Shown piece by piece: positions 35,686 through 44,405 of a DNA stretch of 64,000 nt. Source of the DNA: DATBVX01 sp963705495 (GTDB lineage: Bacteria > Pseudomonadota > Gammaproteobacteria > Steroidobacterales > Steroidobacteraceae); NCBI GenBank assembly GCA_963705495.1, contig CAVPJQ010000019.1, positions 1 to 64,000 on the forward strand, given 5' to 3'. A program made the position numbers and the translations under genes. A model generated the notes under the pieces. The model saw only the letters and a program-made list of their open reading frames with translations, was not told where the DNA came from and did no database searches. Each line of letters starts with the position of its first letter. Position 1 is the stretch's first letter.

Positions 35686-38600
35686 TCAGAAGTCTGCGGT
35701 CACACTGACGAACCCGTAGCGGCCCAGCGTATCGTAGAGTTGCGGGAACGTGTTGCCGTTGCAGAACACATCCAGGCAGCTGTCCTGCCCGATCAGCGGT
35801 GGGTCCTCATCCGTGAGGTTGTTAATGCCGACACGCAGCGTGATGCTCTGGTTGAACGTGTAGGAACCCGCGAGATCCAGGTAGCTCATCGACTTGATGC
35901 TGGCGTCCGTCGCCGGGACATCGCCGTTGAGCTGTGGATTGGAGCTCGTCGTGTCGAGCTTGGTGCTGTCGATATAACGCCAGCTCAATGACAGGTCGAG
36001 GTTCCACGGCGTAGACCAGGTGGCCCTGAACTTGTGGCGCCACTCCGGCGTCGGCACGCCGCACGAGAGGCCGTACAAGCCCTTGCAGTCGTATGAAGCG
36101 GAGCCCGTGGTCGGCTGTATTGTCAGCGTGTCGACGTACGTTCCGATCAGCTGGAACGCGAGCCGTCCCGCGTTGCCACCCATGTCGAAGTTGTAGTTCA
36201 ACTCCGTATCGATGCCCTTGGTGCGCAGCGACCCGGTGTTGATGATCGGATCATCGACGAAGCCGAGCGTGCCGATCCACAGTGACCCGGATCCCGGCGC
36301 ACGGTGGACCTGGCTGCAGAACCCCGGGTCGGCAGTGTTGAGGCAGTTATTGATAATCACGTCCGCGCCGACGCTGTTGATCAGGCCTTCCACCTTGATG
36401 TCGTAGTAGTCCGCAGACCAGCTGAGGTGCGGCAGAAAGCTGGGCGTCAGTACGAACCCATAGGAGTAGGTGTCCGACTCTTCCGGGTCGAGGTCCGGAT
36501 TGCCACCGACCAGCCCGTTGTACTGCGAGGCCGGGTTCTCGAGGATCGAGCCGTACTGAGCTGCGGTGACGCCCGTATTGGCACATTCCGCGAGAGTCGC
36601 CCCACCGCTGGCGACCCCGCTGGCGTCGAGTGCGCCCGCGCATGGATCGGCGTTACCGTCGAGCTGCACACGATCCTGCAGAAACAACTCCTGTCCATTC
36701 GGCGCGCGCACTGCTCTCTGGTAGCTGCCACGGAAGCGGACGCTTTCGACCGGCGCGTAGTTCAGGCCGAACTTGTAGGTGTCGGTATCGAATCCCAGGC
36801 TGTAGTCGGAATACCGGTAGCCGGCTTCCACCGCCAGATCCTGTGCGCCCGTCTTGTCCTGCATGAGTGGCATGCGAGCTTCGACGAACAGCTCTTTGAC
36901 GTCGAACGAACCGATCGTATTGAGCTCGGGAGCGCCCTGGCCCAGCAGATCGTTGGTCTGATAGGCCTGGTCCGTCTTCAGCTCCTGTTCCTCGCGCCGG
37001 TATTCCGCGCCGAACGCGACGCCGAGACCATCATTGGCAGACGGCAGCTTGGCGCCGTACTGACCAAGATCTCCGGTGACTGAACCGCTGAGGACTTCTT
37101 CGGTGGTCTGACCCTGCTTGAACCCCGGCACTTGCACATAGTTGAGGGCTTCCTGCGTGACGCCACCGTTCTGCCAGATGTTATAAGGCACGCACTTCGC
37201 GTCGTCGTTGGTGACGTCCGCGTCCACGTTCACACGACACACGGGCTGGCCGGTCGTCGGATCGTTCACGACGGTAAGCGCCTTACCGAGTCGCGCCGCG
37301 GAAAAGTCATTGAGGAAGTTCTCCTTATAGACCGTCGTGCCGTACAGGCCGTAAGCGTCATAGCTCCACGCCTCACCGAAATTGCCGCGCACGCCCAGCA
37401 CGCCGCGATAGGAAGTGTGTTCGAGATCGTCCCGCCGTCCGCCACCTTCGACATTGCGCCGGCCGAGGCCGAGGAATACATCGTTCTGGCCCGGCTGCCG
37501 GTTGACCAGCGGGTCGTTGCACAGCAGGTTGACCTGCGAGGCGGACAGCAACGGGTTGTCGCAGTTGACCACATAGTTGCCATAGAACGGCGGTTGGCCA
37601 CTGTTGGAACCGAAGAACGCGCCGCTCGGGGCAACCTGTGACACGGTCTTGTCGTTCATGAACATGAACTCGGTGTACGCAGTGGCGTGCTCGTTCATGT
37701 CGTAGTGGGCGAACAGACCCGCCGTGTAGCGATCATCGGGTCGCTGGTAATAGTTGAGCGGCCCGAAGTTGTACACATCTGTCGCAAAATCGTACGGACG
37801 GAAATTATTGTTGGCATCAACGGTGTAGTAACCGTTGTTCGGCTCCGCGGCGGCGCCGAAAGCGGCTGGATCCTGGTTGACCGGCTGGAACAGCCCGGGT
37901 GCGGAAGTCACTGAGCCGTTGCAGGAGAATTCGTCACCCGAGCCGAGAGTGCACGCGCTGAAGTCGCGGTTCGCCTGTGTGATCGCCGACAGCGTGCGGT
38001 AGCCGGCATACACGGTCGCATTGCCGCGCCCATCGCCGGAATTCATACCCATGATGAACGTGAAGTCCTTCGAATAACCATCGGTCACGTTACTGTCGGG
38101 CGTCGGAAAGCCGCTGGCCGCGACCACATCGCTGGCGCTGTTGCCGTTGTTGTGTTGATAGAGCGCGTATTGCGCATCGAGGCGCACGCCTTCGAAGTGG
38201 TCATTCATGATGAAGTTGACCACGCCGGCCACAGCGTCCGCGCCATAGACGGCCGAGGCACCGCCAGTGAGCACTTCCACGCGCTCGACCAACGCGCCGG
38301 GAATCTGGTTGAGATCGGGCGATGAGGCGCCGTTCTGTGTCGGATCGCCCGGCATCAGGCGGCGGCTGTTCACCAGCACCAGGGTGCGCTGCGAGCCCAG
38401 GCCGCGAAGGTTCACGGTCGCTGCGCCGGTCGCGCCGTTGGAGATGTTGCCACCGAAGTCGGCGACCGCCTGCGGCAGATTGTTGACGAGATCCTCGACG
38501 CGTGTGACGCCTTCGAGCTTCAACTCCTCGTTGCCGACCGAGGTGACCGGGCTGATGCTGGTCAGGTTGGGTTGCGGAATGCGGGAACCCGTGACGACGA

Positions 38601-38739
38601 CAGTTCCGATCTCTGACGCCGGTGCAGCTTCCTGCGCCTCCTGCGCGAACGCAGGCATGCTCGTGCTGGCCGCCGTCGCCGCACTTGCAAGCAGTGCGTA
38701 ACGAACGGCGCGTGCCAGTTGATTGTTACGGTAGATCAT
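35686..38739 (-). CDS. TonB-dependent outer-membrane receptor
   Basis: The 1017-residue protein has a signal peptide (YALLASAATAASTSMPAFAQ), a TonB box-like start (EIGTVVVTGSRIPQPN), the plug domain (VEDLVNNLPQAVADF; LVNSRRLMPGDPTQ; RVEVLTGGASAVYGADAVAG) and a long beta-barrel ending in Phe (YGFVSVTADF). It imports a ligand too large for porins using TonB energy. GAGGAGG lies 7 bases before ATG 38739, which excludes the 50-codon extension. It is divergent from the M49-type peptidase gene (about 200 bp apart), so shared control and a peptide or chelate substrate are plausible. Confidence 0.95.
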   Translation of the reverse strand: MIYRNNQLARAVRYALLASAATAASTSMPAFAQEAQEAAPASEIGTVVVTGSRIPQPNLTSISPVTSVGNEELKLEGVTRVEDLVNNLPQAVADFGGNISNGATGAATVNLRGLGSQRTLVLVNSRRLMPGDPTQNGASSPDLNQIPGALVERVEVLTGGASAVYGADAVAGVVNFIMNDHFEGVRLDAQYALYQHNNGNSASDVVAASGFPTPDSNVTDGYSKDFTFIMGMNSGDGRGNATVYAGYRTLSAITQANRDFSACTLGSGDEFSCNGSVTSAPGLFQPVNQDPAAFGAAAEPNNGYYTVDANNNFRPYDFATDVYNFGPLNYYQRPDDRYTAGLFAHYDMNEHATAYTEFMFMNDKTVSQVAPSGAFFGSNSGQPPFYGNYVVNCDNPLLSASQVNLLCNDPLVNRQPGQNDVFLGLGRRNVEGGGRRDDLEHTSYRGVLGVRGNFGEAWSYDAYGLYGTTVYKENFLNDFSAARLGKALTVVNDPTTGQPVCRVNVDADVTNDDAKCVPYNIWQNGGVTQEALNYVQVPGFKQGQTTEEVLSGSVTGDLGQYGAKLPSANDGLGVAFGAEYRREEQELKTDQAYQTNDLLGQGAPELNTIGSFDVKELFVEARMPLMQDKTGAQDLAVEAGYRYSDYSLGFDTDTYKFGLNYAPVESVRFRGSYQRAVRAPNGQELFLQDRVQLDGNADPCAGALDASGVASGGATLAECANTGVTAAQYGSILENPASQYNGLVGGNPDLDPEESDTYSYGFVLTPSFLPHLSWSADYYDIKVEGLINSVGADVIINNCLNTADPGFCSQVHRAPGSGSLWIGTLGFVDDPIINTGSLRTKGIDTELNYNFDMGGNAGRLAFQLIGTYVDTLTIQPTTGSASYDCKGLYGLSCGVPTPEWRHKFRATWSTPWNLDLSLSWRYIDSTKLDTTSSNPQLNGDVPATDASIKSMSYLDLAGSYTFNQSITLRVGINNLTDEDPPLIGQDSCLDVFCNGNTFPQLYDTLGRYGFVSVTADF

Positions 38740-38943
38740 TGAGTCCTCCTCAAGATCGCGATTCAATAGCCAAAGGCCATCGGGTAATGCCGCGACGTGC
38801 ATGCCCGATGCGGTTTGTGAATGCCTTTGCTGCATGCTAGCGACAGCGATTTCGCGCACGAGGGCGGTGGTAGTCTTTCTGTGTGGCATTAGTTGCCGAA
38901 ATTCATCTGTCGCTTTGCGTGCTGCGCCAGAGGAGATGTGCAG

Positions 38944-40617
38944 ATGCGCGTATTCTTTTTATCTGTGTGCCTGCTCCTGAGCAGCGCCGTGTTCGCCACT
39001 GACTTGGTATTCACAGCAGCGCAGCTCGATGCGATGGCGCGACGGTTCGTCCCGGTGGACGTCACGGTCGACGTAGCGCGTCTGCCCGCGAACGAAAAGC
39101 TCGCGTTGCGCAGGATGATCGAGGCGGCACGACTGTTCGATCCGCTTTTCATGCGGCAGGTGTCGGTTATCGGCCCGGACACGCTGTTGTTGCTCCTGAA
39201 TGACGCATCGCCGCTCGCGCCGTCGCGCCTGCGCTACTTCATGATCAACAAGGGGCCGTGGTCTTCGCTCGACGAGGACTTGCCATTCATCCCGGGCGTT
39301 GGTCCCAAGCCCAAGGGTGGAAACTTCTACCCGGGCGATGCCACCCGCGAGGAAGTACAGGCTTGGATGGAGTCATTGCCGGCCAAGGAGCGCGAAGCCG
39401 CGCAAGGGTTCTTCACCACCATTCGGCATCTGCCATCAGGAGCGCTCAGCGCGGTGCCCTACAGCATGGAGTACCAGGGCGAGCTCACCGAGGCCGCACG
39501 CCTGTTGCGCGAAGCCGCGGCGGCCACGACGCAGCCGACCCTCAGGAACTTTCTCGAGAAGCGGGCCAGTGCGTTCCTCAGCAACGACTACTACGAGAGC
39601 GATATCGCGTGGATGGAGCTCGATGCGTCGATCGAGCCGACGATCGGCCCTTATGAGGTCTATGAAGATGAGTGGTTCAACTTCAAGGCAGCGTTCGAGG
39701 CCTTCATCCTGCTCACCGATACGGAGGCGACCGGGCAACTGGCGCGCTTCAGCCGCGAGCTGCAGGAGCTGGAAGATCACCTGCCCATCGACGCGAAATT
39801 CCGTAATCCAAAGCTCGGCGGTTTCTCACCGATCCGGGTCGCGGATGTCGTGTTCTGCTCGGGCGACGGTAACCACGGCGTGCAAACTGCGGCGTACAAC
39901 CTGCCGAACGACGAACGCGTAGTCGCGCTCAAGGGCTCGAAGCGAGTAATGCTCAAGAATTTTCAGCACGCGAAATTCGATCATGTGCTGGTTCCGATTT
40001 CTCAGCGTGTGCTCGCCCAGGACGACCAGGCACTGGTCGCATTCGAGCCCTTCTTCACGCACATCCTCATGCACGAGCTGATGCATGGACTCGGCCCGCA
40101 GACCATCCGCGTCGCTGGACGCGAGACGACAGTGCGCCAGGAGCTCAAGGAGCTCAACGGCACGCTCGAGGAAGCCAAGGCCGACATCTCGGGCCTGTGG
40201 GCGCTTCAGTATCTCGCCGACAAGGGCGTCGTGCCCAAGAGCCAGGAGCGCGCCTTCTACACGACCTTCCTCGCTTCGACGTTTCGCACCCTGCGCTTCG
40301 GCTTCACCGATTCGCACGCCAAGGGCATGGCGCTGCAGGTGAATACTCTCCTCGATCAGGGCGCTATTAGCGTGCAACCCGACGGAACCTTCCGGCTCAA
40401 CTTCGCGAAGGCTCGAAAGGCCGTTGCGGCGCTGACCCGCGAGATCATGACCATCCAGGCGACGGGCGACTACGCGCGAGCCAAGGCGCTGCTGGAGCGC
40501 ATGGTGGTGATCCGGCCCGAGGTGAAGCTCCTGCTCGATCGTCTCGTCGACGTTCCGGTAGACATCACCCCGCGATTCGTGACAGCAGACGAACTGACCG
40601 CGGCGCCGCCTCCGTGA
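38944..40617 (+). CDS. M49-type (dipeptidyl-peptidase III-like) zinc peptidase, exported
   Basis: The 557-residue protein has a Sec signal (RVFFLSVCLLLSSAVFA) and the DPP III-like catalytic layout. This is HILMHELMHGLGPQTI followed about 35 residues later by LEEAKADISGLWALQYLAD, giving the two histidines, the catalytic Glu and the third-ligand Glu. Classical DPP III uses HExxGH; here the motif is the shorter HExxH. It also holds YPGDATREEVQAWME and VVFCSGDGNHGVQTAAYNLP. It would trim peptides in the periplasm. AGAGGAG precedes the ATG, 51 bases inside the larger frame. Confidence 0.85.
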   Translation: MRVFFLSVCLLLSSAVFATDLVFTAAQLDAMARRFVPVDVTVDVARLPANEKLALRRMIEAARLFDPLFMRQVSVIGPDTLLLLLNDASPLAPSRLRYFMINKGPWSSLDEDLPFIPGVGPKPKGGNFYPGDATREEVQAWMESLPAKEREAAQGFFTTIRHLPSGALSAVPYSMEYQGELTEAARLLREAAAATTQPTLRNFLEKRASAFLSNDYYESDIAWMELDASIEPTIGPYEVYEDEWFNFKAAFEAFILLTDTEATGQLARFSRELQELEDHLPIDAKFRNPKLGGFSPIRVADVVFCSGDGNHGVQTAAYNLPNDERVVALKGSKRVMLKNFQHAKFDHVLVPISQRVLAQDDQALVAFEPFFTHILMHELMHGLGPQTIRVAGRETTVRQELKELNGTLEEAKADISGLWALQYLADKGVVPKSQERAFYTTFLASTFRTLRFGFTDSHAKGMALQVNTLLDQGAISVQPDGTFRLNFAKARKAVAALTREIMTIQATGDYARAKALLERMVVIRPEVKLLLDRLVDVPVDITPRFVTADELTAAPPP

Positions 40618-40730
40618 AAGGCAGCCTCCCTTCCCGCCATGGCCGGAGCACACTGACCTTCCGCCTGAAAGCGTGACTTTGCACCGCCGCCGACGAAGAA
40701 TGGTGCTGCAACCGCAGGGATCCCGATCGT

Positions 40731-42374
40731 ATGGATGTGCCGCAATCACCCTCGCCAGGCGAATTGGGCGTCGATGAGGCGCTCCGGGAAAGCGAGCAAC
40801 GCTATCGCGCCCTCGTGAATGCGTTGCCGCAAGCCATCCTCGTGCACGATGGCGTGCGCTGCCTGTTTGCGAACCCGGCCGCGCTGCGACTTGTGGGCGC
40901 AGCGACGCTGGAAGAAGTCATTGACCGCCCGGTCCTTTCCTTCGCTCATCCGGACAACCTCAGCCTTCTGGAAGAGCGCACCCGTCGCATCATCGTGGAG
41001 GGCATACCCGCACCGCCCATCGAAGTGCCGGTGATTCGCCAGGACGGGACGTTGGTGTGGGTCGAGGCAACCGGAGTGCGAGTGGATTTCGGGGGGCGCC
41101 CCGCAGCGCAGACACTGTTGCAGGACGTCACCGCGCGCCGCGAGCGCGCCGAACGGGAGAAAGCGCTCACCGCCCGCCTGCAAGCGCAATCGACGGTCCT
41201 GCTCAGGCTCGCCGTCGATCCGTTACTGGCCTCGGGTGACTTCATTGCCGGACTGCACCTCATCACGGAAAACGGGGCGCGCACCCTCGGCGTCGAGAGC
41301 GCGAGCGTGTGGCTGTTCGATGAGGATCGAGCCACGCTGCGTTGCCTGGATCGCTACGACGTGGATTCCGGCAGACACCTGCACGGCATCGATCTCACAG
41401 CGAGGAATTACCCGGCGTATTTTGCGGCGCTCCACACCGATCGCGCGGTGCCCGTGTCCGATGCCCACACGGATCCGCGCACCAGCTCGCTGCGCGACGA
41501 CTATCTCGTGCCGTGGAATGTGGGCGCCCTGCTCGACTCGCCTGTGCGCCTGTCCGGAGGGCTGATCGGGGTACTGTGCCTCGAGCAGCATGCGCGCGGC
41601 CGGGCGTGGGAACCAGACGAAATCGCGTTTGCCGGCGGTCTCGCCGACCAGGTTGGTCACGCGTTCGCCAACGCGGAGAGTGCACGCGCCGCGGAGGACA
41701 TCCGCATTCTTGCCGGCAAACTCATGCAGCTGCAGGACGAGGAGCGACGCCGCATCGGGCGTGAGCTGCATGATTCGACCGGCCAGGTGCTCGCAGCGCT
41801 GGAAATGACGCTCGAGCGCGCAGTCGCTGCCCTTGAGTCGAAGGGCCCGTCGAAGGATCCAAAGCTGACCCAGCTCCTCGCCGAATGCTCACAGCTCGCC
41901 CGCCAGTGCTCGCAGGAAATTCGCACTGCATCCTACCTCTTGCACCCACCATTGCTCGACGAACTCGGGCTGCCGACCGCGCTGCGCTGGCTCGTCGATG
42001 GGTTCACCGCGCGCAGCAGCATTCCCGTACAGCTCGAATTGCCGGCAACCAGCGTGCGCCTGCAACCGGACCAGGAGCTGTCGCTGTTTCGGGTCGTGCA
42101 GGAAGCGCTCTCCAACATTCAGAAACACTCCGGCAGCAAGATGGCACGCGTGCGTCTGAAGACAGAGCCTGACCGAGTCTGCATCGAGGTGCGTGACTTT
42201 GGTCGCGGTCTCGACGGGCCAGGAGTTCCGGCGGCGGCGCAGCCGACCGGCGTTGGTCTCGCCGGAATGCGCGAACGGCTGCGCCAGTTGGGTGGCAACC
42301 TCGCCATCGAGTCCGATTCGACAGGCACCTCGATCGTTGCGTCGGTGCCGCTCACCTCACCCGTGGCCGCGTGA
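40731..42374 (+). CDS. PAS-GAF sensor histidine kinase (NarL-type partner)
   Basis: The 547-residue soluble kinase has, in order, a PAS domain (ESEQRYRALVNALPQAILVH to about residue 140) and a GAF domain (LLASGDFIAGLHLITENGAR to about 320). A HisKA_3 domain follows, with the phosphorylated His in ERRRIGRELHDSTGQVLAAL. The ATPase domain carries VVQEALSNIQKHSG and GVGLAGMRERLRQLGG. It has no membrane segment, so it senses a cytoplasmic or diffusible signal. Its stop overlaps the GTG of the response regulator by 4 bp. Confidence 0.93.
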   Translation: MDVPQSPSPGELGVDEALRESEQRYRALVNALPQAILVHDGVRCLFANPAALRLVGAATLEEVIDRPVLSFAHPDNLSLLEERTRRIIVEGIPAPPIEVPVIRQDGTLVWVEATGVRVDFGGRPAAQTLLQDVTARRERAEREKALTARLQAQSTVLLRLAVDPLLASGDFIAGLHLITENGARTLGVESASVWLFDEDRATLRCLDRYDVDSGRHLHGIDLTARNYPAYFAALHTDRAVPVSDAHTDPRTSSLRDDYLVPWNVGALLDSPVRLSGGLIGVLCLEQHARGRAWEPDEIAFAGGLADQVGHAFANAESARAAEDIRILAGKLMQLQDEERRRIGRELHDSTGQVLAALEMTLERAVAALESKGPSKDPKLTQLLAECSQLARQCSQEIRTASYLLHPPLLDELGLPTALRWLVDGFTARSSIPVQLELPATSVRLQPDQELSLFRVVQEALSNIQKHSGSKMARVRLKTEPDRVCIEVRDFGRGLDGPGVPAAAQPTGVGLAGMRERLRQLGGNLAIESDSTGTSIVASVPLTSPVAA

Positions 42375-43021
42375 AGAAGGCCTCGATTCTCATCGCCGAC
42401 GATCATGAGCTCGTGCGCCGCGGGCTTTGCGCCGTAGTCACCGAAGTCGATGGCTGGCGTGTCGTGGCGGAGGCCGGCGACGGCCGAGCGGCGGTGGAGC
42501 TCGCGCTCCAGCACCAGCCCGATATCGCTGTCCTGGACCTCGCGATGCCGGAGCAGAACGGCCTGGAGGCCACTCGCCGCATCGTTGCGCAAGCACCGCA
42601 CACACGCGTGCTGATTCTGACTGCGCACGAATCCGAACAGGTGGTGCGTGAGGTTCTTGATGCGGGTGCGCTTGGTTACCTTCTCAAGTCTGACGCCGGT
42701 CACGAGCTCGTTGCTGCGATCCAGGCCCTGCTCGATGGTAAGCCGTACTTCACCTCAAAAGTGGCGCGGCTCATCCTGAAGGGGTATCTCGAGTCCGGCA
42801 CCCTCTCTTCCGCGGGAATCGGCGGGAGCCTCTCCCCGCGGGAACGCGAGATCGTGCAGCTGCTGGCAGAGGGCAAGACCAACAAGGAAGTTGCCCGCCG
42901 GCTCGGCATTACGGTCAAGACCGCTGAGACTCACCGCAACAACATCATGCGCAAGATGGGGTTCGAGTCGCTGGCAGACCTGGTCAGGTACGCCGTCCGC
43001 AACCGGATCATCGATGCCTGA
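42371..43021 (+). CDS. NarL/FixJ-type response regulator (REC + LuxR HTH)
   Basis: The 216-residue regulator has a receiver domain (SILIADDHELVRRGL; phospho-Asp in IAVLDLAMPEQNG; lysine in GYLLKSDAGHELV). Its C-terminal LuxR-type HTH reads LSPREREIVQLLAEGKTNKE, then VARRLGITVKTAETHRNNIM. The GTG start overlaps the kinase gene by 4 bp. It is the direct partner of the upstream PAS-GAF kinase. Confidence 0.95.
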   Translation: MKKASILIADDHELVRRGLCAVVTEVDGWRVVAEAGDGRAAVELALQHQPDIAVLDLAMPEQNGLEATRRIVAQAPHTRVLILTAHESEQVVREVLDAGALGYLLKSDAGHELVAAIQALLDGKPYFTSKVARLILKGYLESGTLSSAGIGGSLSPREREIVQLLAEGKTNKEVARRLGITVKTAETHRNNIMRKMGFESLADLVRYAVRNRIIDA

Positions 43022-43140
43022 GAGTTCCCCTCACTCGCCTACGTAGTCTTCCACGCGCCGCTACGGGACTCCACGCATTCGCAATGTGTGGTGGTGCAGC
43101 TAATGTCCGCCCGCGGTTTCCCCTGTTACCGGTGTCACGG

Positions 43141-44403
43141 ATGGCTCAAATGCGCGCGACATTCAAACTGATCTCTCCCTGTGATCTGACAACGCATAGT
43201 CGTATGCGCGGCGCCCGCGGGATCGCCGGCAGTGCGCGCTCGAGTGCCCATGCCTCGACTGCCGTGCGCAAGGAGTCGGGTGCGGCGCGCGTATTCGCGG
43301 ACGATCCTTGTCTGGATCAGCTCCTGCTCGAGTGGTATGGCAACGAGAACGGCGATGGCATCGTGATCATTTCGCACGCTGGCACCGTCGCGCATGCCAA
43401 TGATCGCTTTCGAAGTCTCTGGAACGTCGGCCCGGAGACGCGCCTGAATGTCGAAGCGGATGTCTGGAATGCGGTGCTGCGCCTGGTCGACGAGCCACAG
43501 ACCGTGCAGGACATGATCACGGCTTTCGGACTCGATTCGGTGGCGGCCGCGAAATGGACCTGGAAGCTGACCAACGGACAACAGGTCGAGTGCCGTACCG
43601 CCCCGCTGACCGACGATGGCAGCTCACGCGAGAATCGCATCTGGTCGTTTCGCGAACTCAACGAAGGCGGACCGCGAGAGGACCAGGTGTTGCATGCGCA
43701 GCGCCTCGAAGCCGTCGGTACGGTTGCGTGTCAGCTCACGCACGAACTCAAAAACGCACTCGCTCCGATCATTGGCGCCGTCGAGCTGGCCCAGCTCACG
43801 CTGCCAGATGACCATCGCGCTCACAGTCACCTGAGCCAGATCACGCGCGCGACCGCGCGGGCCGGCGATCTCGCGCAGAAGATCCTCAGTTTCGGCAAGA
43901 ACGGCATCGAGCCGCGACAACAGCATGACCTCGGAGCCATCGTGCGCGAGTCCCTGGATCTGCTGACAGCCGCCTTGCCCCGCAATGTGGCGATTCAGGC
44001 GCGTATCGATCCGGTCCCGCCGATCCTGGTCGCCGCACGCGAGATCCAGCAGATTCTGATGAACCTGTGCATCAACGCGTGGCAGGCGATCGAGCCGGCC
44101 CCGGGCATCATCACGATCAGCGTGAGCGAGGATCGCGTGGAGCCCGAAGACGTGATCGCCTCCCCTGACCTCGTGCCGGGCACCTATGTTCGGCTGTCAG
44201 TACGCGACAACGGTTGCGGCATGGACGAGGAAACGCTGCAGCAGATCTTCCAGCCGTTCTTCACCACCAAGGCATCCGACTCTGGTACCGGCCTTGGCCT
44301 CGCAGTGGTGCAGGCGATTGCGGAATCGCACGGCGCGGCGATCTCGGTAGACAGCGCGCCTGGCCGCGGCACGGCCTTTCACGTCTGCTTTCGCGCTGCC
44401 TGA
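43141..44403 (+). CDS. Soluble sensor histidine kinase (PAS-like, HisKA, HATPase)
   Basis: The kinase of about 420 residues carries a PAS-like segment (NENGDGIVIISHAGTVAHAN), a HisKA domain with the phospho-His in LTHELKNALAPIIGAVEL, and an ATPase domain (ILMNLCINAWQAIEP; GCGMDEETLQQIFQPFFTTK; SGTGLGLAVVQAIAESHG). No receiver or partner regulator gene is adjacent, so it may act on the upstream regulator or be an orphan. The start is uncertain: ATGs at 43141, 43150 and 43204 all lack a clear ribosome site. It converges with the M20-like gene (2 bp between stops). Confidence 0.88.
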   Translation: MAQMRATFKLISPCDLTTHSRMRGARGIAGSARSSAHASTAVRKESGAARVFADDPCLDQLLLEWYGNENGDGIVIISHAGTVAHANDRFRSLWNVGPETRLNVEADVWNAVLRLVDEPQTVQDMITAFGLDSVAAAKWTWKLTNGQQVECRTAPLTDDGSSRENRIWSFRELNEGGPREDQVLHAQRLEAVGTVACQLTHELKNALAPIIGAVELAQLTLPDDHRAHSHLSQITRATARAGDLAQKILSFGKNGIEPRQQHDLGAIVRESLDLLTAALPRNVAIQARIDPVPPILVAAREIQQILMNLCINAWQAIEPAPGIITISVSEDRVEPEDVIASPDLVPGTYVRLSVRDNGCGMDEETLQQIFQPFFTTKASDSGTGLGLAVVQAIAESHGAAISVDSAPGRGTAFHVCFRAA

Positions 44404-44405
44404 CG

